Origin: Ciona intestinalis
Taxonomy: Eukaryota > Chordata > Ascidiacea > Phlebobranchia > Cionidae
NCBI RefSeq assembly: GCF_000224145.3
Contig: NW_004190506.2
Location: 491,517 to 555,516 of the forward strand
Direction of reading: 5' to 3'
Length of the DNA stretch: 64,000 nucleotides
The translations under genes and the position numbers were made by a program. This document shows, one piece after another, positions 1 to 34,200 of the stretch. Position 1 is the first letter of the stretch, and each line of letters opens with the position of its first letter. The notes below the pieces were generated by a model. The model did not search any database, had not been told where the DNA came from, and worked only from the letters and a program-made list of their open reading frames with translations.

Positions 1-22471
<22,471 letters not shown>

Positions 22472-23250
22472 TTTGGAGTAAAGATAGTCACATGATGTTC
22501 ATTCCTCCATGTTTTTATGTTTTAATTCACCAGTTAAAAGAAGTGTCTTTAATTCAATTGATTCGGGCAAAATGATCACTTTATTTTTCTTAAAATCGTC
22601 TGCTAAAAGTTCGACTATTTTAATATTTACAACGCTAAGGAATCTAGGCTAACAAAGGCAAAACACAGAGCTTATGACACTAAGAAAATAATAATGGTTA
22701 ATGTCAAAGCAAGACTAAATTACGGGCAAGTTTGGGTCACCTTAGACTTTACCACAACAATAACAAAGGTTTTGACTGGTTGAACAAATTGTTACGGTTC
22801 GTTGATTGTTATTGTTCCAAGCGGACTTGTAATATATAGTCATTAAACTAATAATGCCAGTTGTCACGATTCATAAAATATATTTAGGTGGGTTTGAATC
22901 GGTTTACTGTGTACTATAAGTTATTAATTTATACTGTGTTTCACGTGTACTTTACACTAGATGCAATGGAAAGTTTTATAAAGTATTTTCAGTATCTGGT
23001 AAAAATAATCCTGACGCCTGTAGGCGATAACCATTCATTCATAAACCAACAAGTTAGCTTACAAGAAGGTTAACTTATAAGGTAAGTTGCATAACGTAAA
23101 CAGGTACCACAAAAGATCCATAAATGGCAACTTCTGGCGCGAATCGATCTTCTAGTAAACCTACCTTATATGGCAATTAAGGGTGCGTCTTCCCAGTATA
23201 AAAGAGACAAGTCGGTCCAGGAATTACATAGCCTAGTTCCAGCTTAAACG
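22472..23250. other. divergent intergenic region between BCAS3 and the collagen-stalk lectin
   Basis: About 780 bp separates the two start codons, so both promoters lie here. A TATA box serves the lectin. I see no CpG-rich segment or repeat. Confidence 0.6.
23197..23203 (+). promoter_or_regulatory. TATA box of the lectin gene
   Basis: TATAAAA lies 48 bases before the lectin start codon. This spacing leaves a short 5' leader of about 20-25 bases if transcription starts about 30 bases downstream of the box. Confidence 0.6.
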
Positions 23251-24356
23251 ATGGCTTCTAAGTTAGTATTTCTGCTGCTTGTAGCTCCAATAGTTGTGAC
23301 AACGGCAGAGTATCTAGTTTGCAAATCTATCAATGAAGTTTTCCATTCAAGAGATATCAATGCACCGCACAACTCAACAGGAATACGAGGACCTACTGGT
23401 CGACCTGGAAAAAGGGGGCCTCCTGGCACAATTGGTAATCCTGGTCCAGTAGGTCCATCAGCAGTAGTCGACTGGGACAGAATTGAAACAAAAATTCGTC
23501 AATTGGTCGAAAACTACAGTAAGTATATATGTAAAGAGCACAAGAAGCTGTTGCGTTGAGGAAGTTATTAGAGCAAAAGAAATAAGTACGAGGCTTAATG
23601 ATTATTTTTTACAGCGAGATGCTCAGGATTGATTTTCCACGGTCGATGTATAAAGCTGGTCTACACAGCTGGCTACGGAACAACAAAACAAGAATCGGAA
23701 AATATTTGCCATTTCTACGACGGGCAACTGATTGACATCGAAAGTAAAGAAATGTACGACCTTGTCTACAATTACGTGAAAAATGCCTGGAATTCCTACG
23801 TAGACGCGAACCGTGATTTCGTTGAAGTGTGGCTGGCTTCCGCATACGAGGTTGGTACTTTGTTTTTTGGGGGGGGACAACGGGACACCTTTAGCACATA
23901 ACATACAAATAACCAGATTGTGTTTTAAACAATTAACAACGGTCTATGGGCGTCGTAAGGATGCTGTTTTATAATTCTTTGACCGTTCTTTGTTTACTAC
24001 CAAATGGGACGAGAAAATAGAATGAAAATGTGTCCCATCATCTCCCACCCTAATATATAGTGTTTCTATTTAATGAACAATATAGTGTTATCATTTTTAA
24101 CCACTCTGGCGAGTATCGGTATGCTGCATTGAATTATTCGACGTTTTACTCACAGAACGGCGTGGTGAGAATGCGCAACGGGAGCAGTGGTTATGCGGAG
24201 TGGCATCCTGGATATCCCACGACCAATGCTGGCAATAACGTGGTTGGTTTTGTCATTGCTATTAAACCAACAAGGCAACAAATTGGAATGTATAACATAG
24301 GATCGATAGGACTAAGTTATAACATAGCGGTTCCACTATGTGAGTTTCCACTGTAG
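23251..24356 (+). CDS. secreted collagen-stalk C-type lectin-like protein (collectin-like)
   Basis: Three exons, 23251-23518, 23615-23850 and 24156-24356, splice in phase to a 234-residue protein. Residues 1-19 are a signal peptide. Residues 44-70 are nine unbroken Gly-X-Y triplets starting GIRGPTGRPG. A short neck follows, then a C-type lectin fold from about residue 90 with SENIC, FYDGQL, VEVWLAS and the final LCEF. Collectins trimerise through the collagen part and recognise sugars in innate immunity, so a humoral lectin role is likely. The usual calcium ligands are absent: the EPN/QPD loop is replaced by YPTTN and the WND motif by YNI. The third canonical cysteine is also missing (GNNVVGF), so calcium-dependent sugar binding is doubtful. 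Intron 2 is largely filled by a MITE. The first ATG after the TATA box was chosen because it starts the signal peptide. Confidence 0.88.
23867..24059 (+). mobile_element. MITE copy in lectin intron 2
   Basis: Left end GGGGGGGACAACGGGACACC, right end TCTCCCACCCTAATATA. It makes up about two thirds of the 305-bp intron. Confidence 0.8.
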
Positions 24357-24435
24357 GTGTTGAATATAGCTACAACTCCTACTAAACCTTATTACAAACA
24401 TACGATGTCCATGTTTAGCTGTACATAAAATGCTT

Positions 24436-24441
24436 AATAAA
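24436..24441 (+). terminator. polyadenylation signal of the lectin gene
   Basis: AATAAA 80 bases after the lectin stop codon, on the coding strand. Confidence 0.6.
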
Positions 24442-24692
24442 ACGAACTTGTTCAAATCTATGGATTTCCCAGTTATAGTTACAACTCTGCAAACCGCGTT
24501 GAGCGTAAACTTTTAACCTGCTTTAGGAAAGAAATAGGCAGTGTAAACGAAGGTATATATGTAGATGAGCTTTTTATTTTATACTGCAACATTTATGGTG
24601 GAAATCCGGTTATTTTGGGGATTGAAGATCATATTTAAACATGCGGCGTAAGTAGCTATATAACTAATTAATATCAAAGCACCGTATGCACC

Positions 24693-24891
24693 TATATAGT
24701 GGGGTGGGGGAAGATGGGATACCTTTAGCACAAAATATATAAATATCCTGGTCGTGTTTTAAACAATTAACAATGGTCTATGAAAGTCGCGAGTGCAAGG
24801 TTTTATTATTCTTTGAATGTTCTTTGCTTACTACCAAAAGTACGAGAAAATAGAATGAAAAGATGTCCCATCTTCCCCCATCCTACTATAT
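24693..24891 (+). mobile_element. MITE copy
   Basis: TATAGTGGGGTGGGGGAAG at left and CTTCCCCCATCCTACTATA at right; well preserved. Confidence 0.88.
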
Positions 24892-25254
24892 AGATAATAG
24901 AGTACGTACTTTAAAGATAGAAGAACGAACTTACTCTAAGAAAATAAATTTCTGAAAAACTGACAGCGGCTTACTTTTGAACACTATAAAAGCAGTTATA
25001 AAAATGCACACTACTTTTAAACTGAAGGTGTATTTTTCATACAATGATTGAAAAAAAAGGAGAAACAGAAATGACAACCAAGAAGCTGATACGCTTATGG
25101 TTCGATACAAAAACGAAGGAAGAACGCGAACGAAATACACAGCACAGCGTTGAGGAATCAATGTGCAAAGAAAATAAAAACGAAAATGAATACACGATTA
25201 TGTGTAATACAAAAAAAGCAGGTCATCGTGGAAAGTGAAGTCCGGGTTATTATT

Positions 25255-28200
25255 TTACTTTCGTTTTGGGTCACGCCACTGCCTCTTACCGCGGCGAGAA
25301 GAATCGTCATGCCTGAAAATGGGAGGCGTTAATGCGTAAAAAGTGATGCGGTTATTACGCAAACATTATGATACCTGCGGTTTCGAGAACCGTTTCCTTT
25401 TCTGGATACTGGGTGCGGACATGCAGTCGTTGCGTGGCCGCGATCGTTGCAGTTGTAACACATAGTTGAAGAAGTAGATTGCCTACGTCACAGGTAACGA
25501 CAAATATAAGCAACACACGAAGTTAGCTACTACCCAAAAATTGTTTCCAAACTAATGCTCACTTATAAATCGGGGCTGCTTTAATCGGTGGCTATCGAAC
25601 AAATTACATAACCTTTCTTTGGCATAGTGGGTACAGCGCTCGCCTCTATAGACCACAGCAGGCGGGTTCCAGACTCGACGTTGCTTAACAGCAATATTAA
25701 ACTAAGTGGGCCGCCCTTACTAGCTGTCTAAACTGTAAACTGTAAAGTATCAGAAAATATCCCCCGAAAACAATCTTCACAAAATTACTATGTGGTAACT
25801 CTTAAGAAGGCGCTATTAAGGTGTATAAAATGGAACAGCTGTATTATAACGATTGTCACTGCCTCGACACGCAAGAATAAATAAGTGGATTCATACGTTC
25901 AACTCTGTAATTGTGTACAAAGTACTTTACCTTTACCCCTACTCAACAAAATGTCGCTAGTTTAAAGTTAAAACAGACGTTACCTTGACGTGTATCTTCT
26001 GTTTCCACGGTCGCCATGAGCAGTGCCGTCACATGACAGACGGTCAAACGAACTGTTTCTGCTTCGGTTGCTATGGCGATCATTATCGACTTTTGGTTTG
26101 TCGTTTTCTTCTTGCCAAGCATCTGATACATTGGAATACGACGCTGTGGGACGGAGTATGGTGAAACGGGATAAAAATAAATAAATGTCACTTTTTAATC
26201 ATCGCGTGGCGGGGCAACGACAGTTGTTATAATACGCCAGTGTTTTGTTTCATACACTTAGTGCGGACTATCGTTGACCTGTCGTGTGAGGTTAGAATAA
26301 CTCAATAAGTTTCATTTATTTATTCGAAGTGCTGGTTGCATTTTTCTTAATCAATACGTTAAACGTACAAGAGTTTGTACGTTTGCATTACACTTTACTG
26401 CATTTTTATTTTTTAGAAAAATGTGTACAAAACTACCAATAGAACCAGTAGGCTAAGAACCAAATTTATGTTGTTTATATAAAATATACAAAAGGCAAAA
26501 CAAGTTATGCTTTTTTTACTGAAGAGTTACAGACACATAGTAATTTGTAACATAAACCAATATAGTACAGAGTATTTCTGGATACAGTATGTAAACCTGT
26601 TTCAGATGAAGCAACGGAAGTGTTTGTTTGTTCACTGTTTGAGATCTGGGAGTCGTTTGATGATGAAACGTCAAGGGGGAGTGCTGAGGTGAAAATATGG
26701 ATTGGAATATGAATAAATGCAATAATTACTCGTGTGGCAGGGCAACGATAGTCATTATGACACGGGTCTTCTGTTTCATATACCTTGTGCTTAGTTAAAT
26801 GATTTATCGCATATGCAACTTTGTGGGTGATTGTAATTTTACTTCACAGTCTATTAACCTTTTATTACAGATTGGTTTTGGGTTCTATGTTTTATACTTA
26901 GTTTTAAAAGCAGCACTGCATCAGAATGGCTTTTACAGTAACAAAATTAATAAACAAACTTCTCATAAACAAAGCAAATGCACATTTTGCATATAGTGGG
27001 GTGAGGTAAGATGGGACATGTTTTTATTCTCTTTTCTCGTCCCATTAACAAAAAAATAATTACAGAATTATAAAACCACAACTCTTCAAGGCGTTGTTAA
27101 TTTAAAACACTAAATATGGAATTTAGGAGTTAGTGTATCCCATATTACCCCACAGTACAATATCGCATTCTAAATGTATAAGTTCTCTTGGAAAAGTGTA
27201 TTAAGTTTAATAGATAGAAATTATTTACCAGGGTTTGTAGCTTCAGCATTTAAGCCAGGTATGTTTTGTCTTTGGTTCTGAGAAAATAGAAATATTAGAA
27301 ATGTGTGTGGCAACAACATTTTAAAACAAAAATTATCCGTAGTTTAATAATTATTCGTAGTCTTAACGATTGTCGTTTGTTAAGGCTTCGCCAAACTTTT
27401 TTTCTTTGTTTCATCAATAATTTTGATACACATATTATATATATATATAATACATATACAAAACAAAATTAAACTACAGCAATATTTTAATTAAAACTAT
27501 ATTTAAAACTTAAGAAAACAGAATACATCTTACATTGTTTGGTACTTTCACATTATTATTATTTCTTTCCAGGACCACTGTAGGATTCGCTGCGAAAAAT
27601 ACAATTTCCGCTTGCATAAAAATGTAAAAAAAAAAATACAAAATGCTTACCTTGTACGGATGCATTAGGAAACATCTGCACAAAAATAAAATTACTTAGT
27701 AGCCAGATAATTTGGTTTTTATTAAAAATGTAACTTACGATTGGGTTAAGATTGATCATGTTTTGCAGATTATTTGGATTTTGGTTTTGTGTTAAATTTC
27801 CCTTCATAAAATGTAATGCACGCTGTTAAAAATGCCAAGTTTGTAACTTGTTTTTATCGTTTATTGAAACTACCCAAATATTGAATTAATAAATCGACTA
27901 AGGTGACTTGATTAGTTTTATAGTAGGGCACGGAGTCTTTATAACACTTAACACTTTGTCACATTTTACACTTAAAAGCTTTTTTGTTTAATACCCCTGG
28001 TGTCCGCTTATCAATTACCCCATACATAACTTTGTGGGTGATTATTGTTTTTTAATCTATGGCAAATTTAGACAACTCTAAAAATAAGGGACTACTGGGA
28101 CAAAGTAATTGCCGCTAAGTGTCTTGCTCTTAAACACACACGCCCACAATGGTAGCAGTAACAACATTAAACATAAACCAATAGCAAAGTTTTGTAACAA

Positions 28201-31200
28201 AACTTCTAAACTTTTTTGCACATATATTAATAACAAACCATACACTGTCAATAAGACAAACTAATAAAAACAACTGCTGTGTAGTGAGCGGCCACACCTA
28301 ATCAAATGGCCACAAACTTTTTTACATTTAAAATAAGAAACCATGTTTCCAAAGTTTTAACCTTACTGCAAAGATATTTCTTGGTCGAAAACTATGATGA
28401 CCACAGACACCAGAATTTATATATATTAATCACTCGCCTGTATTTCCGGGAACTTTTTCAAGTAACTGTTGAAATTAAGTCCCATGCGCTCTGGCAAGCT
28501 GCTAATATCCATGGGGACACGGAATCTGTAGAATTCTTGATGCAATTCGGGGAATCTTTCAACCTGGAGAAGTGTACAGGGCTGTGTTATGTGATAAACG
28601 AACGAAGCTGTATAGTTTTTATCCTTCATAAAAAGGAGTCGCGGACCGCCGCCGTGGCAAAGTGATTGGCACTCCAGCCTCTAACCCAGAGGTAAATATA
28701 ATGTAGCATAGTATATATAATATGACATTAGTGCCTTGATATTTTAATATAGAGTAGAGTGGGGGAAGATGGGACTCATTTTCATTCTATTTTCTTGTCC
28801 TTTATGGTAGTATGCAAAGAACATTGAAAGAATTATAAAACCGTATGTGGACCACTCCCATAGACCGGTGTTAATTGTTTAAAACACAATCAGGATAATT
28901 GGGTATTATGTGCTAAAGGTGTCCTGTCTACCCTTCTACTATATATTCTTACCTCGCATTCAAGTATATGCTGAAACAACTCAAATGGTAAGCCTTCCCA
29001 TAGTTGTTGTTGGGTTTGTATTGCTTGCTGCCATGCAAGTTTAACTGGTGGTGGAGGTTCCCCCATGCTGTAAATATACAACACAAGATTAACAGATAAC
29101 TATACAAGATTCTATTCGGATAAGAAACTAACGATGTCAAAAACGCATTTGGTTAGTAAGTACACATTTAACTGTAAAAAATTCGACCAATCTGACCCTG
29201 ATCTAGTGTTGGTAAAGTTGGACGTGTAAAGAAATGGGCTTTTACAGTTATCACACACTGTGTGTCGATATTATATGTAAAGAAATGGGCTGTGAATGAG
29301 AGACTGACAATTGGATAGACTTAAATGGCATAATAATTTTAATAGGACACTGAAATCTTCCATTTTACAAAACGCATGGATGGTGAGAAAACTGACAACT
29401 ATAATTTAATATATAATGTTAGAAAAGCAAGATCAATACTTACTTATCAATGTTGATGAATTCGTTTGAGTTTTCCCCAAACAAGATGAGGGTGAAATAT
29501 TTAAGTGACCGTTTGGAAGAGATGTCCCATCCGGACTGCTGGATGATATTGTGATCCCCGCTCCCAGCAAACTGGAGGAGAGGGTACTCTGGAGCAAGGG
29601 ATGCAGCTGGAGGTTGAAAATTCATCTGAGGATTTCCAAGAGAAGAGGATAGGTGATGAACATCCCAGGATTGGTTTTCAGGAGCAGGGAGGATGCGAGG
29701 AGGAGAAGAGGATGTTGTTCTTTGAATGTAATCTTGCGCAAGCGCAGATAGACCAACGGTCTGTTGGCAATCTGTAAAAATTTTAACACAAATTTGTAAA
29801 ATATTTGTAGATTTGAAAATTAATTTTTTTTGGAGTATAACTCTCATGGCCACAAACAAATAGATTTATAAAAAAAATAAATGTTTTAATTCGGAGTAAA
29901 GGAGTAAAACTCTTATGACCATACAATGTGAAGAACTAATATTTTCAATTTGCGGGAAAATCTCTTGACTAAAAATAGGAAAAATTATTATTCCAATTTT
30001 GATTTCACGACCCACAGTTTAAAAACTATTAAAAAGTTTCAAAGAGAATATAAAAAATCTATTTAAACACCTTTTCCTGTTTTTAAACTTCCAATTGGTT
30101 CACTTGTAGCTATCTTTTCACCACAAGCTTTTTCATTGCTGGTTGCAATTTCTAAATTTTCCTTCAATAAAGCTGACTCTACACTTGTAATAACCGCAAT
30201 AAACTCAGAATCTCTGTTGTCTTTATCAACCAAAACCTTTTCCTGATCATTAGAAACATTTTCTTTATTTTCAGCTTTTTGTTCGTCCAACTTGATCTCC
30301 AGTTTACAATCTTTATCACTTTGAGACGCATCAGTGGATTTTTCTTTTACTTCATCAGTAGTTTCAACAATTTCTCGAACTACTGGTAAATTTTGGTTCT
30401 GCAGACGGACGTCTTTGCAAAGCTGCCAAGAAAAATGATAGTTAAAGAAATGCAACTTATAAATACATCAAACCCTTACACACTTATATTATAAACTCAG
30501 GTATACAGCAAACAACATTTTCACAATATTTTACTCACAGCATAACATCGATACAATCATTACCTATATACTAGAACCGGGTTTTACAAATTTGGAAAAC
30601 AAACTTCAGGGGTCACCGAGTGTATACCAAGAACATAAAGCACTGCATGTATTATTCTATTAACTGTGAAGGATCATGAAAATGTTAGAAAATTAAAAGG
30701 GGTCGTGGCAAAAACTTTGAGAAGTTCTGTACTAGAACACCCCACCCATTTAAACCCAAAGGGGAAATCAATAAGAGCAAAAACTTACTTGATTGGTCTT
30801 CTGCTTTTCAGCTGTGAATAAATATATTTAATTAACTTAAATCAACAATGAAGAAAAATAAATGAATGTAATTTATTTATTCTAGCTAGCAAAGCAACGA
30901 CAGTTGTTATAAAACTGATGTCCTGTTTTATAAATCTAATGCTCTTTTACGAGTTACCACGTATGTTACTTTGGTGAACTTTTTATATTTTTTATGTATG
31001 GCTGACAATTTAGACAACCCATAAGGCCATAAGTGACCACTGGGTTAGAACAACTGCTGTTGCCCAAAGACACATACACTCACAATGGTAGCAGCAACAA
31101 GCCTTGAACTCCTAACCTCTGGATTAGAGGCAGGTGCGCTAACCAAAATGTGTAACATGTATGAATGGATCTTACTTACTTCATCCTCGCATGACAGTAA

Positions 31201-34200
31201 AACGACAGTCGTTATAACACAGGTGTTCTGTTTCATACACATCATGCCAGCTTGTAAGTAAAGTATGTTACTTTGTGGTTGATTATTTTTATTTTCGAAC
31301 AACATGGGTGCTTTATATGGTACATAGCCACTCTAAATTTTAAAATCTCACCTTTAACTACAAGTTCGTTAAACTCTGTGTCATCCACGGTAACTTGAGC
31401 TTCCCATATATCTAATCCATCCTTCTTATTCTAAAACAAGAAATTAAAATGTTTTTTTTGTATGCCATGCCTATGAAAATACACCAAAATTCTAGTTTTG
31501 AGACAAGTAATACTATGCTGTGCTCTGGTAGTTATTTAAGTGACTTCCATATAAACAGAAGCCTAGATATCAAGCCATTGTTGCAGTTTTTACCTAAAAA
31601 TACCTTTTACCTAAAAACGAAAATTGCATGAACTAATGAAATGTTCAATTTTTACACAAAACCAATCGCCAATTAAAAATTGTTGAAATCTACATGTGTA
31701 ACAACTATTTAAAACAGGTAAGGCGTGTATGAAATGAAACAATGTATATAACTTATCTTGTTACACTAAGATAAATAGATAAAATACCACATGCGTTGCT
31801 ACCTTTTCCATCAGCTTTACTTTCATGGATTCTCCTTTTTCCAACAAACGCTTCAGTTTTAATTTGACTTCGTATGGTATAGCACTTGTGTTCAATGATT
31901 TAGTAAAATTTACTTGAACGCACTGTAAAAACAAGTGTTCAGAAAAGATTCACTGTTAGTGTATAAGGTGTGACAGCCACGCTTTTTAATTGCTACATAT
32001 ATGGAATATTATTTCTGCTATTTTAGTGTTAATCCTTTTCTGTTCAGTTTTTAATAAATATTCCAAGTTATTGAATTGAACGAGGTTAATAAATTTGTGT
32101 TAAGTGACGGTTAAAAAATTATTAGGAAACACTAAACTGGAACATTATCTTAACAAAGAAATTTAAAACAGGTTTTAGTTATCTAGCCTATACAGTAAAG
32201 TAGGGTGAGGGAAGATAAATATCCAATTTATTCTATTTTCTTGTGCCATTTGGTAGAAAGCAAAGAACATTCAAAGAATTATAAAACTGTATCATCACGA
32301 CTCCCATAGACCGTTTTTAATTGTTTAAAACACAATCAGGATATTTGGATAATATGTGCTAAAGGTGTCCCATCTTCCCCCACCTACTATACAACCAGCA
32401 TTCTCACAAGCACACACACACTACTGTACTTACAAGTGGCTGAATCTGCAGCAACTTTTCATCTGGTTTGAAAAACTCAAGTTTTTTTGGCGATATTCTT
32501 TTCAAGACTTCATTCTCTTCATCAGGATGATGAATGATCATTTCCCCCTGCATTATAGTTGAAAGGTTATGGAGGCATTAGTCTAAGGTGTTTATACAAA
32601 CAAGCAGTGCTAAAGTATATTATATTCTACACATAGAACCACATTTATCAGTGAGGTTTCCTATGTTTGATAGCTTTGGGTGTAATTGCATTTACTGAAC
32701 AAAACTTTAAAAAAAATCAATAAAACTAAATTGGAAAATGGAATAAGGTGTCAGGGCACTAGACAAAGGCAGCCTAAATACGAGGTTCTATAGAGTGCCA
32801 TGCCGCGAGAGCTTATTTTTTTAAACTAACTAGTAACAAATGCAAAAAAAGACATTTTTAAATTAAACATAGTTAAATTGTCACCCTATTTCTGTGTTGG
32901 TTTGTATCCTCTAGACCAGGGAGTGAAAAAGAACAGCGGAAAAACTTTGATAAAGTTTTGCATCTGGCCACTACCAGTTTTTCATTAAACAAAGGCATCT
33001 CTTTTTCACTGATTAAAGCAAGCATGCCCTCATTTACTTTATTCCTGTAGAAAAACATCGTTATTTTTATTTGTTTAAATGGGCAACTGTAGGCAGAGGC
33101 CGCAGAGCGGAATACGCCTAAATTTAAACCAGAGATGGCTTCAGCTTGGTGTATAGGACACTAAAAAAAATACTTAGTTGGTCCAACACAGTGGTCACTA
33201 ACTGGTTGTACAAATGGTCAACTGTACACAAGGAAAACACACATAATATCAGAAGTGGTAAGTCATAACCAGCCGGTACAAGGTTAATAAATAGTACACT
33301 GATGTTGCAGTGTATTAAATGAATGATTTAACCAGGATTGCAACTTATTTATCTTCTAGTGGAAGATAAATAAGTTGACAGCAGTTATATCAACGTATTC
33401 TGTTTTACACCTTGTGCCTCCTTAGGAACTGTCATGTATATACCTTTATTAAAAATAATTATATTTTGAGGACTTTTTGTGCAAGGCTGACAATATGGAA
33501 AACCCACATTTTAAATTTTAGATTTTCAAATATTTAAGTTTATTTATTCTTTTTTTAATTTTAGATTTTAAAAAGTTCTATTTAATTTACTTACATTATA
33601 TAATTCTCCAATATCCCCAAGATGAACTTCCCATGGTTTACTATACAAGGATGGGGCAGATAAAGTGATAACGTGCGGTGGTTCATAATATGCTTGCCAA
33701 GAAATTGTTTTGGAATATCAAATTCAAATCCATCGTTCAACTCAAAAGAAACATCTGTCATTATTGCTGGGTTGGCCCAGATTGTTTCTAAAAAAATATC
33801 AACAAACATGATAGATAAGTTAAATTTTTAAATCAAATGTTTAAATGTTTTGCTTTAAATGCAGGAAAAGATTAAAAGAACATTTTAAACAAATGGGTTA
33901 GAGTTGGATTTTGAATTTTACTACTTTTATATTTATATATATATGTTATATTTATAATTTTTTTTCGAAAGTTTGGCAGTGATTTTCTTATGTAAATACT
34001 CTAACTAGTAGTCACCAAACACAGGGGTTCTTATTGATAATATGAATAACAAGACTTCATTAAATTCAATATACTTTTGCTCTGCTTGTTTACATGGACA
34101 CATATATGTCAACCTTGTTTTAAAAGTTGGGGTAACATGTTACAAGACATCCCAATAATTTTGTTACTTTATTTGAAAATATAAACAAATTAAACTGAAA

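Larger units (their letters stand above)
24357..25254. other. convergent intergenic region
   Basis: Holds the lectin 3' UTR, one MITE (24693-24891) and the 3' UTR of the minus-strand zinc-knuckle gene. Nothing else recognised. Confidence 0.6.

Noticed and set aside
25612-25690. possible tRNA gene
   Set aside because: A- and B-box-like motifs are present but no cloverleaf closes; it is the head of a SINE.
28306-28665. 119-codon plus-strand open frame
   Set aside because: Antisense to exon 15 of the Tudor-like gene and running into a SINE head.
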